The position numbers and the translations under genes were made by a program. Below are positions 47,991 to 61,436 of a DNA stretch of 64,000 nt, one piece after another; positions within the stretch are counted from its first letter, which is position 1, and the number at the start of each line of letters is the position of its first letter. Origin of the DNA: Ooceraea biroi (taxonomy: Eukaryota > Arthropoda > Insecta > Hymenoptera > Formicidae); contig NC_039518.1 of assembly GCF_003672135.1 (NCBI RefSeq), forward strand, positions 6,636,136 to 6,700,135, read 5' to 3'. The notes under the pieces are model-generated. The model was given only the letters and a program-made list of their open reading frames with translations, did no database searches and was not told where the DNA came from.

Positions 47991-48858
47991 CACCCACAGA
48001 AAAGATTTCTGGACTTAATGCTATTACTCTTTAATCTATCATAAAATAAGATCGCTATAGCGACAATCATATTTATTATTGAAAAGAAGCATATTTTACT
48101 CTCGAATAGAAAATTCGAAAATCTAGATTTAAATAATCTTGGTGCTATCTCATTAATTTTCTCAGAAGGATTTGGATAAAAATTTGTAGCAAGTTCACAA
48201 TATTCTTGATTTAAGAATATTGTAAGATCTAAAAGAAGACATCTTATTCTATTCTTCTAAGAGAATTTGTAGAATCTGAACAAAACGGCCAATATTTATG
48301 TGTTGCAATCGAAAACCGGGAAAGTGTTTCTGTTATTTACAACGAATAAGTGCAATGCTCTACAAGAAATATTAAAAGGTATGGAAATGTCTTATCTCGA
48401 ATCTTATTTCTCAAGTAAGTATATTGTACATACTTACATTTCCATATCTTTTAATATTTCTTGTAGAGTATTGCACTTATTCATTGTAAATAACAGAAAC
48501 ACTTTCCCGATTTTCGATTGCAACACATAAATATTGGCCGTTTTCTCCGAATAAAGGACGCAGAAGCGCCGAGTCGACGAGCGACTGTGAGAAAATGATG
48601 CGTCGACATCGACAAAGCCTACTATAAAGTGGCGCTAATATCAAATTATTCTGCATACAAGAATATATAAGCATAAATTTGTACATGTTACTCTTGTGTC
48701 AAGACAGTAAGACAATCTTATTTAATTCGAGAGAGAAGAACAAAAATTACTGATTTAAATAAAAAATTGTTTTATTTTCATATTTTTTATACTTGCAATA
48801 CGATTAAATTAGTTAAGAATATTTTTCGTCTTGTTATCAGAAATCCTTTCTGAGGGTG
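47991..48858 (+). mobile_element. CACCC-ended TIR element, copy 1
   Basis: Starts CACCCACAGAAAAGATTTCT and ends AGAAATCCTTTCTGAGGGTG; the termini match as inverted repeats over about 21 bp with two differences, and each terminus itself contains the short palindrome CAGAAA...TTTCTG. The interior holds a long hairpin (48282-48544). Non-coding. The superfamily is uncertain; CAC ends with a 5-bp duplication recall Transib, but the rest of the terminus does not fit its usual consensus. Confidence 0.7.
48282..48544. repeat. Long hairpin, 109-bp arms
   Basis: 48282-48390 and 48436-48544 are inverted copies with few mismatches (for example ATGTGTTGCAATCGAAAA against TTTTCGATTGCAACACAT), around a 45-bp loop containing TCAAGTAAGTATATTGTACA. 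The same hairpin is in every CACCC element. A transcript across it would fold into a long double-stranded stem. Confidence 0.85.
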
Positions 48859-49156
48859 TATTATCATGCATTATACGTAACAACATTTTTATCTCTCTAC
48901 ATCGATAACGAAGAATTCTCGCGTCGGAAGAAGACATGTCGTGACGTTCACAATTAATTATAAATTCACTCATTAACGCACCGCTTATGCAACAAGCCTC
49001 AACTCTCCCAAAGACACGTCAATATATACGTGTCTCTGTCAAAAAGCGACGAAACCGTACGAACGCGGTTGCAATCCGCTTCGCTGGTGCAACCGATGGA
49101 ACTCGCCCGCGCCGAGCAGCAAATGCGGCTCGCATACTCGCGCGGATGCGTACGTC
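48859..49156. repeat. Spacer of the macrosatellite (first of four)
   Basis: Starts TATTATCATGCATTATACGT. It contains two perfect small hairpins: AGACACGT/ACGTGTCT around 49012-49037 (extended to CAGAGACACGT/ACGTGTCTCTG in the second spacer), and CGGTTGCA/TGCAACCG at about 49068-49097. A 65-codon frame on the plus strand starts at 48987 and runs into the next element; the other strand is open too. All copies keep these frames, but the copies are too similar for that to indicate selection. Confidence 0.7.
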
Positions 49157-52100
49157 CACCCACAGAAAAGATTTCTGGACTTAATGCTATTACTCTTTAA
49201 TCTATCATAAAAGAAGATCGCTATAGCGACAATCATATTTATTAGTGAAAAGAAGCATATTTTAATCTCGAATAGAAAATTCGAAAATTTAGATTAAAAT
49301 AATCTTGATGCTATCTCATTAATTTTCTCAGAAGGATTTAGATACAAATTTCTAGCAAGTTCAAAATATTCTTGATTTAAGAATATTGTGAGATCTAAAA
49401 GACATCTTATTCTATTCTTCTAAGAGAATTTGTAGAATCTGCACAAAACGGCCAATATTTATGTGTTGCAATCGAAAACCGGGAAAGTGTTTCTGTTATT
49501 TACAACGAATAAGTGCAATGCTCTACAAGAAATATTAAAAGGTATGGAAATGTCTTATCTCGAATCTTATTTCTCAAGTAAGTATATTGTACATACTCAC
49601 TTACATTTCCATATCTTTTAATATGTCTTGTAGAGTATTGCACTTATTCATTGTAAATAACAGAAACACTTTCCCGGTTTTCGATTGCAACACATAAATA
49701 TTGGCCGTTTTATCGGAATAAAGGACGCAGAAGCGCCGAGTCGACGAGCGACTGTGAGAAAATGATGCGTCGACATCGACAAAGCCTACTATAAAGCGGC
49801 GCTAATATCAAATTATTCTGCATACAAGAATATATAAGCATAAATGTGTACATGTTACTCTTGTCTGAAGACAGTAAGACAATCTTATTTAATTCGAGAG
49901 AGAAGAATCGAAATTACTGATTTAAATAAAAAATTGTTTTATTTTCATATTTTTTATACTTGTAATACGATTAAATTAGTCAAGAATATTTTTCGTCTTG
50001 TTATCAGAAATCCTTTCTGAAGGTGTATTATCATGCATTATACGTAACAACATTTTTATCTCTCTACATCGATAACGAAGAATTCTCGCGTCGGAAGAAG
50101 ACATGTGACGTTCACAATTAAGTATAAATTCACTCATTAACGCACCGCTTATGCAACAAGCCTCAACTCTCCCAGAGACACGTCAATATATACGTGTCTC
50201 TGTCAAAAAGCGACGAAACCGTACGAACGCGGTTGCAATCCGCTTCGCTGGTGCAACCGATGGAACTCGCCCGCGCCGAGCAGCAAATGCGGCTCGCATA
50301 CTCGCGCGGATGCGTACGTCCACCCACAGAAAAGATTTCTGGACTTAATGCTATTACTCTTTAATCTATCATAAAAGAAGATCGCTATAGCGACAATCAT
50401 ATTTATTAGTGAAAAGAAGCATATTTTAATCTCGAATAGAAAATTCGAAAATTTAGATTAAAATAATCTTGATGCTATCTCATTAATTTTCTCAGAAGGA
50501 TTTAGATAAAAATTTGTAGCAAGTTCAAAATATTCTTGATTTAAAAATATTGTGAGATCTAAAAGACATCTTATTCTATTCTTCTAAGAGAATTTGTAGA
50601 ATCTGCACAAAACGGCCAATATTTATGTGTTGCAATCGAAAATCGGGAAAGTGTTTCTGTTATTTACGATGAATAAGTGCAATGCTCTACAAGAAATATT
50701 AAAAGGTATGGAAATGTCTTATCTCGAATCTTATTTCTCAAGTAAGTATATTGTACATACTTACTTACATTTCCATATCTTTTAATATTTCTTGTAGAGT
50801 ATTGCACTTATTCATTGTAAATCTCCCGATTTTCGATTGTAACACATAAATATTGGCCGTTTTCTCCGAATAAAGGACGCAGAAGCGCCGAGTCGACGAG
50901 CGACTGTGAGAAAATGATGCGTCGTCATCGACAAAGCCTACTATAAAGCGGCGCTAATATCAAATTATTCTGCATACAAGAATATATAAGCATAAATGTG
51001 TACATGTTACTCTTGTCTGAAGACAGTAAGACAATCTTATTTAATTCGAGAGAGAAGAATCGAAATTACTGAGTTAAATAAAAAATTGTTTTATTTTCAT
51101 ATTTTTTATACTTGTAATACGATTAAATTAGTCAAGAATATTTTTCGTCTTATCAGAAATCCTTTCTGAGGGTGTATTATCATGCATTATACGTAACAAC
51201 AGTTTTATCTCTCTACATCGATAATGAAGAATTCTCGCGTCGGAAGAAGACATGTCGTGACGTTCACAATTAATTATAAATTCACTCATTAACGCACCGC
51301 TTATGCAACAAGCCTCAACTCTCCCAAAGACACGTCAATATATACGTGTCTCTGTCAAAAAGCGACGAAACCGTACGAACGCGGTTGCAATCCGCTTCGC
51401 TGGTGCAACCGATGGAACTCGCCCGCGCCGAGCAGCAAATGCGGCTCGCATACTCGCGCGGATGCGTACGTCCACCCACAGAAAAGATTTCTGGACTTAA
51501 TGCTATTACTCTTTAATCTATCATAAAAGAAGATCGCTATAGCGACAATCATATTTATTAGTGAAAAGAAGCATATTTTAATCTCGAATAGAAAATTCGA
51601 AAATTTAGATTAAAATAATCTTGATGCTATCTCATTAATTTTCTCAGAAGGATTTAGATAAAAATTTGTAGCAAGTTCAAAATATTCTTGATTTAAAAAT
51701 ATTGTGAGATCTGAAAGACATCTTATTCTATTCTTCTAAGAGAATTTGTAGAATCTGCACAAAACGGCCAATATTTATGTGTTGCAATCGAAAATCGGGA
51801 AAGTGTTTCTGTTATTTACGATGAATAAGTGCAATGCTCTACAAGAAATATTAAAAGGTATGGAAATGTCTTATCTCGAATCTTATTTCTCAAGTAAGTA
51901 TATTGTACATACTTACTTACATTTCCATATCTTTTAATATTTCTTGTAGAGTATTGCACTTATTCATTGTAAATCTCCCGATTTTCGATTGTAACACATA
52001 AATATTGGCCGTTTTCTCCGAATAAAGGACGCAGAAGCGCCGAGTCGACGAGCGACTGTGAGAAAATGATGCGTCGTCATCGACAAAGCCTACTATAAAG

Positions 52101-53486
52101 CGGCGCTAATATCAAATTATTCTGCATACAAGAATATATAAGCATAAATGTGTACATGTTACTCTTGTCTCAAGACAGTAAGACAATCTTATTTAATTCG
52201 AGAGAGAAGAATCGAAATTACTGAGTTAAATAAAAAATTGTTTTATTTTCATATTTTTTATACTTGTAATACGATTAAATTAGTCAAGAATATTTTTCGT
52301 CTTATCAGAAATCCTTTCTGAGGGTGTATTATCATGCATTATACGTAACAACAGTTTTATCTCTCTACATCGATAACGAAGAATTCTCGCGTCGGAAGAA
52401 GACATGTCGTGACGTTCACAATTAATTATAAATTCACTCATTAACGCACCGCTTATGCAACAAGCCTCAACTCTCCCAAAGACACGTCAATATATACGTG
52501 TCTCTGTCAAAAAGCGACGAAACCGTACGAACGCGGTTGCAATCCGCTTCGCTGGTGCAACCGATGGAACTCGCCCGCGCCGAGCAGCAAATGCGGCTCG
52601 CATACTCGCGCGGATGCGTACGTACACCCACAGAAAAGATTTCTGGACTTAATGCTATTACTCTTTAATCTATCATAAAAGAAGATCGCTATAGCGACAA
52701 TCATATTTATTAGTGAAAAGAAGCATATTTTAATCTCGAATAGAAAATTCGAAAATCTAGATTAAAATAATCTTGATGCTATCTCATTAATTTTCTCAGA
52801 AGGATTTAGAGACAAATGTCTAGCAAGTTCAAAATATTCTTGATTTAAGAATATTGTGAGATCTAAAAGACATCTTATTCTATTCTTCTAAGAGAATTTG
52901 TAGAATCTGCACAAAACGGCCAATATTTATGTGTTGCAATCGAAAACCGAGAAAGTGTTTCTATTATTTACAACGAATAAGTGCAATGCTCTACAAGAAA
53001 TATTAAAAGGTATGGAAATGTCTTATCTCGAATCTTATTTCTCAAGTAAGTATATTGTACATACTCACTTACATTTCCATATCTTTTAATATTTCTTGTA
53101 GAGTATTGCACTTATTCATTGTAAATCTCCCGATTTTCGATTGCAACACATAAATATTGGCCGTTTTCTCCGAATAAAGGACGCAGAAGCGCCGAGTCGA
53201 CGAGCGACTGTGAGAAAATGATGCGTCGTCATCGACAAAGCCTACTATAAAGTGGCGCTAATATCAAATTATTCTGCATACAAGAATATATAAGCATAAA
53301 TGTGTACATGTTACTCTTGTCTCAAGACAGTAAGACAATCTTATTTAATTCGAGAGAGAAGAATCGAAATTACTGATTTAAATAAAAAATTGTTTTATTT
53401 TCATATTTTTTTTACTTGTAATACGATTAAATTAGTCAAGAATATCTTTCGTCTTGTTATCAGAAATCCTTTCTGATGGTGCACCA

Positions 53487-55039
53487 GTTAGCGGATAAAC
53501 GGTTCCACGCGAATTACGTTAACGATCCGCGTCGGATGTTTCGGATGCATCGGAAATCGCAGTGACAGGCGTCACTTTAAACACGTTCCCTCAATCTTCA
53601 AGTGACACGTCGGACACGTCGGACACGTCGGCTGAACCGAAATAGAAACTTCAGATAGCTTCGTGCTATCTCCGAATAGAACGCTCCTAATGTATCGCGA
53701 ATATTTATACGGGATTATTCTAAATCCGCATCGCGTTTTTCGACCACGATTACTCCAGTCGCTCCGATGCATTTTAACTTTAATGTGCATTCTGTTTCTT
53801 TATTTATTCGGACATACACACGCGAGTACTCTTAAAGCCATACACGTCGTATTTCGTCGATTTTAATTTAGCAATTGTATCACGTGTTTGCAACGTTTTC
53901 TCAATGTCCGTCCGGCTCGCGCGATTTCATTTGGCCGTATAAACTTTTACGCGCCACCGACATCCGATCCGTTATCAGATTCAGCGAATTATAACGCTCG
54001 AATCCCGATTACGCGTTCGACCCGCGGAAACTGCAAGCTCCGACTCTAAGGATTCCACCTGTACTGCCCTGTACCCTCTCTCTCTCTCTCTCTGATCGCG
54101 ATGCGAATCAAATGAGGACGACCGAGGAAGCGAGAAACGCGGGGGAGCGTACACACCCTGCGTTTTCGTGAGCATCGATTAATACAAATAATTAGTCATC
54201 GATAAAAACAGTCGCGGGGGTTTACCGTGGGTGAGGGGGCGGAGGGGTTTACAAGCAGGTCGCGAGAAGTGTTCCGTTTAGAAATTCAAGTACGGTCCTC
54301 TTCCGGCATCCGGCGCACTCGAGCACGGCACGAAAATCGCGAAATCTGGAAACAAAAGTACGTTGCGGTAAGAAGAGGGTATAATATGGATCTCCATTTG
54401 AAATAAGCTCACCCTCCCCCTCGCCTCGTGACCCCTGCCGACTTCCTCTGCCCCCCCGGCCGCCCCCTAGCACCCCCGTGTACCTAGTTTGTTGCGTTTG
54501 AATATTCAACGCAAGTTTTTTTTTATTAGCTCGCCAGCCCTCCTTCCCTACAGCCCGGCAACAGACATCTTTATTCATTGCCTTTCCAAAGATATAATTG
54601 AGTAATTATTTATAATATATCTAGAATATGCATGCTTCACTTCTCCGACGGAATACATTACTGCTTACTGCCCCTAAACGTAGCCTCTTGTTACCGCTTG
54701 GATTTCTAGCTTACTGGTTACCGCGCTGGTTCTCAACTTGGCGATTTTAACGCGCGATGGGCTTACCCGTGTGAAAAATGTGCGCGACATATTTAATCGT
54801 TACGTAAAAGATGTAATGCTGAGGATAACGAGCGTTCCCGACGTCACACTGGCGATGCGAACGTGCGAAAAAAATCGCTGAAAATAGTAGTTTGACATTG
54901 TTTCGTGTAAGAAGCGATGTCATGCAAACAAGTAAGAACGCATTGAAACACACGAGACAGGATGTGCAAGCAGAAGAATCACTCGATAATATTAATAATT
55001 TATACAAGATCGAAATTCGTGTGCGTTTCGACAGACACG
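53487..55039. other. Single-copy segment between the two inverted macrosatellite arrays
   Basis: 1.55 kb with a threefold 9-bp repeat (ACACGTCGG, about 53605-53631), a CT microsatellite (54075-54093) and a C-rich tract (54410-54475). No gene recognised. Confidence 0.5.
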
Positions 55040-55211
55040 CACCCCCAGAAAGGATTTCTGATAACAAGACGAACAATATTCTTGACTAATTTAATCGTAT
55101 TACAAGTATAAAAAATATGAAAATAAAACAATTTTTTATTTAAATCAGTAATTTCTATTCTTCTCTCTCGAATTAAATAAGATTGTCTTACTGCCTTGAG
55201 CCAAGAGTAAC

Positions 55212-55257
<46 letters not shown>

Positions 55258-58200
55258 ACATCGCATACTACCGCGTTTTTACTAACGGCGGTCAGTTATC
55301 GGGGATAACGCCAAATAAATGCGACTGTGCCATTCGCGATTACGTGATTCCGCTGCTTATTCGAGGTATGTAGATGCTTTGCAAATATATAAAATTCAGC
55401 GTGATTCAGGCGATCTTTATCTTCAACGATGTATTGCCACGCATTTTACGTTTCGCAGCGTTTCACCATGATATCCATCGATGTCGTTGAAAATTAATAA
55501 GCCAACTTTTCGCGACGGAGGAAGAATTCCAAGGATCAATTGTAGCAGTCGTCGTCTTTCGCGAAGATGATCACCGTTCTTTCTCTCTCGATAGTGCACC
55601 CTCAGAAAGGATTTCTGATAACAAGACGAAAAATATTCTTGACTAATTTAATCGTATTACAAGTATAAAAAATATGAAAATAAAACAATGTTTTATTTAA
55701 ATCAGTAATTTCTGTTCTTCTCTCTCGAATTAAATAAGATTGTCTTACTGTCTTGAGACAAGAGTAACATGTACACATTTATGCTTATATATTCTTGTAT
55801 GCAGAATAATTTGATATTAGCGCCACTTTATAGTAGGCTTTGTCGATGTCGACGCATTATTTTCTCACAGTCGCTCGTCGACTCGGCGCTTCTGCGTCCT
55901 TTATTCGGATAAAACGGCCAATATTTATGTGTTGCAATCGAAAATCGGGAAAGATTTACAATGAATAAGTGCAATACTCTACAAGAAATATTAAAAGATA
56001 TGGAAATGTAAGTGAGTATGTACAATATACTTACTTGAGAAATAAGATTCGAGATAAGACATTTCCATACCTTTTAATATTTCTTGTAGAGTATTGCACT
56101 TATTCATTGTAAATAACAGAAACACTTTCCTGGTTTTCGATTGCAACACATAAATATTGGCCGTTTTGTGCAGATTCTACAACTTCTCTTACAAGAATAG
56201 AATAAGATGTCTTTTAGATCTCACAATATTCTTAAATCAAGAATATTGTGAACTTGCTACAAATTTTTATCCAAATCCTTCTGAGAAAATTAATGAGATA
56301 GCACCAAGATTATTTTAATCTAGATTTTCGAATTTTCTATTCGAGATTAAAATATGCTTCTTTTCACTAATAAATATGATTGTCGCTATAGCGATCTTCT
56401 TTTATGATAGATTAAAGAGTAGTAGCATTAAGTCCAGAAATCTTTTCTGTGGGTGGACGTACGCATCCGCGCGAGTATGCGAGCCGCATTTGCTGCTCGG
56501 TGCGGGCGAGTTCCATCGGTTGCATCAGCGAAGCGGAGTGCAACCGCGTTCGTACGGTTTCGTCGCTTTTTGACAGAGACACGTATATATTGACGTGTCT
56601 CTGGGAGAGTTGAGGCTTGGTGCATAAGCGGTGCGTTAATGAGTGAATTTATGATTAATTGTGAACGTCACGACATGTCTTCTTCCCACGCGAGAATTCT
56701 TCGTTATCGATGTAGAGAGATAAAAATGTTGATACGTATAATGCATGATAATACACCCTCAGAAAGGATTTCTGATAACAAGACGAAAAATATTCTTGAC
56801 TAATTTAATCGTATTACAAGTATAAAAAATATGAAAATAAAACAATTTTTTATTTAAATCAGTAATTTCTATTCTTCTCTCTCGAATTAAATAAGATTGT
56901 CTTACTGTCTTGAGACAAGAGTAACATGTACACATTTATGCTTATATATTCTTGTATGCAGAATAATTTGATATTAGCGCCACTTTATAGTAGGCTTTGT
57001 CGATGACGACGCATCATTTTCTCACAGTCGCTCGTCGACTCGGCGCTTCTGCGTCCTTTATTCGGAGAAAACGGCCAATATTTATGTGTTGCAATCGAAA
57101 ATCGGGAAAGATTTACAATGAATAAGTGCAATACTCTACAAGAAATATTAAAAGATATGGAAATGTAAGTGAGTATGTACAATATACTTACTTGAGAAAT
57201 AAGATTCGAGATAAGACATTTCCATACCTTTTAATATTTCTTGTAGAGTATTGCACTTATTCATTGTAAATAACAGAAACACTTTCCTGATTTTCGATTG
57301 CAACACATAAATATTGGCCGTTTTGTGCAGATTCTACAACTTCTCTTACAAGAATAGAATAAGATGTCTTTTAGATCTCACAATATTCTTAAATCAAGAA
57401 TATTGTGAACTTGCTACAAATTTTTATCCAAATCCTTCTGAGAAAATTAATGAGATAGCATCAAGATTATTTTAATCTAAATTTTCGAATTTTCTATTCG
57501 AGATTAAAATATGCTTCTTTTCACTAATAAATATGATTGTCGCTATAGCGATCTTCTTTTATGATAGATTAAAGAGTAGTAGCATTAAGTCCAGAAATCT
57601 TTTCTGTGGGTGGACGTACGCATCCGCGCGAGTATGCGAGCCGCATTTGCTGCTCGGTGCGGGCGAGTTCCATCGGTTGCATCAGCGAAGCGGAGTGCAA
57701 CCGCGTTCGTACGGTTTCGTCGCTTTTTGACAGAGACACGTATATATTGACGTGTCTCTGGGAGAGTTGAGGCTTGGTGCATAAGCGGTGCGTTAATGAG
57801 TGAATTTATGATTAATTGTGAACGTCACGACATGTCTTCTTCCCACGCGAGAATTCTTCGTTATCGATGTAGAGAGATAAAAATGTTGATACGTATAATG
57901 CATGATAATACACCCTCAGAAAGGATTTCTGATAAGACGAAAAATATTCTTGACTAATTTAATCGTATTACAAATATAAAAAATATGAAAATAAAACAAT
58001 GTTTTATTTAAATCAGTAATTTCTATTCTTCTCTCTCGAATTAAATAAGATTGTCTTACTGTCTTGAGACAAGAGTAACATGTACAAATTTATGCTTATA
58101 TATTCTTGTATGCAGAATAATTTGATATTAGCGCCACTTTATAGTAGGCTTTGTCGATGTCGACGCATCATTTTCTCACAGTCGCTCGTCGACTCGGCGC

Positions 58201-58760
58201 TTCTGCGTCCTTTATTCGGATAAAACGGTCAATATTTATGTGTTGCAATCGAAAATCGGGAAAGATTTACAATGAATAAGTGCAATACTCTACAAGAAAT
58301 ATTAAAAGATATAGAAATGTAAGTATGTACAATATACTTACCTGAGAAATGAGATTCGAGATGACATTTCCATACCTTTTAATATTTCTTGTAGAGTATT
58401 GCACTTATTTATTGTAAATAACAGAAACACTTTCCCGGTTTTCGATTGCAACACATAAATATTGGCCGTTTTGTTCAGATTCTACAAATTCTCTTAGAAG
58501 AATAGAATAAGATGTCTTTTAGATCTCACAATATTCTTGAATCAAGAATATTTTGAACTTGCTACAAATTTTTATCCAAATCCTTCTGAGAAAATTAATG
58601 AGATAGCACCAAGAGTATTTTAATCTAGATTTTCGAATTTTCTATTCGAGATTAAAATATGCTTCTTTTGAATAATAAATATGATTGTCGCTATAGCGAT
58701 GTTATTTTATGATAGATTAAAGAGTAATAGCATTAAGTCCAGAAATCTTTTCTGTGGGTG
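55040..58760 (-). repeat. Inverted satellite-1 / macrosatellite array
   Basis: On the minus strand: three CACCC elements (55597-56455, 56754-57612, 57911-58760), two spacers (56456-56753, 57613-57910), and at the low-coordinate end one satellite-1 unit (55040-55596) that consists of the right end of the CACCC element joined to the satellite-1 spacer. The unit carries an AT then GT microsatellite (55211-55257). It is oriented opposite to the array at 47991-53481, so the two face each other across 1.55 kb. No clear target duplication at the outer ends. Confidence 0.85.
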
Positions 58761-61436
58761 CGCGAACCAAGACGAGCGTTAGAGAGGCAAGTACGCGAGG
58801 AAGCAAGTACAAATGAAGGAAAAGCGATAACTAACGTTGCACTCGGCGATTCGCTCCGGGAACTAAAGCGGAGTAATTAACGCATAATATAATATCACAG
58901 GTGCAACTTATTCTCTCTCTTGCAACCCGCTCCGCTTTACGATTACCTCACTACTTTGTCGGGAAACTTAGCTTGGTAGGTAGCAAAACGTAGGAACGCG
59001 AAACCCTATAGCGAGAGAGAACGGGAAGCCATAATTTCGCATTAAGCGGTAATCGCAATCCGGGGTAAGTAATCGATATATTAGTCGTCCGTTAATTAAC
59101 GTCCTTGTGATCGCGCGATACAGACCGGCCGGCCTGTCGGCGGATAGATTTACGAGCTCACCTACGTTAGAAATCAGCGCCGGTATCCTTTTCGGGTCAC
59201 CTGCTCTCTCGATAACTGGTTTTGCGCCGGGGAGTTATACATACGAGAGAAAGGCTTTATTCTCGCGCACGCGAGAAGGGGCCTGGGTGGGACCGAGGCT
59301 ACTACCGTTGCCACGGTTGTTGGCCTCGCGGTGCACGGTGCAATTAATAATAATTCCGGGATTAATGCTGATTACACGCTCGCCCCGATAATAATGTCCG
59401 CGGGTTACGGCGTCGTTAGTCGACGTGGAAAAATCGTGCATCAATGCGCCTGATTATTAGGATACCGCGCCGCGATTGATCGCGATCGCGATCGCGATCG
59501 CGGTCTACCTTTCCACCGGGGCCTGCCTCCGTTCTCTCCGCCTTTCGCGGCGTCTCTCTCGTTCTTTTTTTAATTGTCCGCGGCGATAATGTTACTTGGC
59601 TCGCGTCGCGAAGTAATGTCGGTCATCGGTCTTCATGAAGTGGCAAGATGGTCGGACTGTCACGGTGATTGAGAGCCGCTTTAATTCCCCGTGAATCACT
59701 GCTCCCGCTGATTAGAGACAAAGAGTGCGCGGGCGGGAGGGAATGGTGGTAAACGCGCGTAAGTGCGGCGCGCGCGAGGAAAGATGGAGAAAAGGAGGTG
59801 CTGAAAGCCGGCCTGCAGTTGCGGGCTTCGTCTCATATTCGCAAGGAATTATGGAGACTCTGTCGCGTGTCTACCCGCAGTTAGATCGACCAGCTTGACC
59901 TAGCCTGCGCCTCGTCCCGCGGGTCTCCTCTCTCTCCTCCTTGCATTTGTCTTCCTCCGGTTCGCCTCCACGGATAATCCCCTTTTCGATATTCTTGATT
60001 GCCCGCGAAGCTCCAAATAGCGCGGCCTCGTGTGAAATTGTCCGAATGGCTCGAGCAGCGGGTTTACACCGCGTATTTCCTTGGATTTCATTCAATCTCC
60101 CATCCTCTCTCACTCTCACCGAACTTGATAACGAATTCATGAGGAGCTCCGAGCAAAGATCGCGGTGAACGCGGCTCCGCTGCTTCGGGAATACAGATGC
60201 AGCGATCGAACGGCATCGAAGAAGAACCCACGCTCGCTCGCCAAGGAAGAACGACGCGAGAGACGCGTCCTCGAGAAATGGCAGCTTGCCGAAAACGGCG
60301 TTGCGGCACTATATACATCCCAGCAATTACCATTACGTGGCTGAAGTCGCGGTCCGGTTGCTGGGTAGCATAATGCTGTATTTAATGGGCGGCACTGCGG
60401 CCCGCGCGCGACGCGATATACGAGGCCGAGTCAGCATATATCCTGTCAGATTTTTCAAATGCCCTGATTTGCAATGACCATTGTGCTGTCCGCCGCGTAT
60501 CTATTGTCGCAATAGCTAGCCGGGTATCCTTCCGTCCAGCTCGGCGACGAGCAAGTCCGCTTCCACCGCCCGCGCACGTCCAAGGATCCTCTAGCTGGCA
60601 TATCGCGTGTCGCGCGTATCTCAAGCGAGAGAGTTTCTCGAGTTCCTCAAGAAAGGCCTTAACGATCAAGCGCGAGGATCGTCGAGCGAATGAAATCGGG
60701 CGAGCTGCGACGAGTTAAACGCCGGCATAAAAAGGAAGGAATGATAATTGCTAGTGTCGCCTCTGCATGATTAAATGCGGCGTCATCCCGTAAGACTGAA
60801 ATTGATTAAAAGCTACTGGAGATCAATCGATACCGTTGTCGAGTGAAAGCGCAAAAATAAACGACTGTTTCTCCGTTTGAATAGTCGTTGAAGGGGAAAT
60901 ACTTCACCGCGCGCGCGCACGACTATAGGGACTGGATGATCCTCTCGGGAGATGCTATCTTAATTGGTTAAATTGTCGCAAAGAGAATATACGCCCGTCG
61001 TAACTATCCGAGGAACTGTATAAAGTGTCGTACGAATAATAATGACGCCCTTGAGCGGAACGGCGAGCCCTTAAAGATAAAAATGTACGAGGTACACTCG
61101 GTCGGTCGCTCGCGCGGCCGATATAATTGGCTGATTTTACTTCTTCAAGTCACGCATGCATACCGGCGTAAGAGATAAGTTAATGAAATCGCGGCTGGTT
61201 TATGAGCGTGAATGTTATGCGTATTCGTGTAATACAGGTCCTCGTGGCGTGAACTGAACAACCGATTCTCGGCCGTGGGGACCCCAGCCGCTTTAATTAA
61301 GTTATCGATTTCTTTTCGGGACATTGTCTTCCATAAAGCACAATCCTGTTTTTTTTCCTTCTCTCTTTCTCTCTTTCTCTTTCTCCCTTCGCGTACGCCG
61401 TAAGTGAGCGTTTATGTGACTCGTCACGTACGACCA
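58761..61436. other. Single-copy region, no gene supported
   Basis: Contains GATCGC repeated about four times (59478-59502), a CT tract (61350-61390) and a CG run (60910-60919). No domain, RNA gene or dispersed repeat recognised. Confidence 0.55.

Larger units (their letters stand above)
47991..53481 (+). repeat. Macrosatellite: five CACCC elements and four spacers, forward
   Basis: Five TIR elements (47991-48858, 49157-50025, 50321-51174, 51473-52326, 52625-53481) alternate with four spacers of about 295-298 bp (48859-49156, 50026-50320, 51175-51472, 52327-52624), a repeat period of about 1152-1166 bp. Both outer ends are element ends, and CACCA flanks the array on both sides (47986-47990, 53482-53486), compatible with a 5-bp target duplication of the whole array. 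Elements 3 to 5 share a short deletion in the right hairpin arm. No transposase. Confidence 0.85.

Noticed and set aside
48859..49156. Hammerhead ribozyme in the satellites or LTRs
   Set aside because: No CTGANGA core with a GAAA partner found by eye in the TRIM LTR, satellite-1 spacer or macrosatellite spacer.
48987..52652. 65-codon frames conserved in every macrosatellite unit
   Set aside because: Open on both strands and conserved only because the units are nearly identical copies; no start context or family resemblance.
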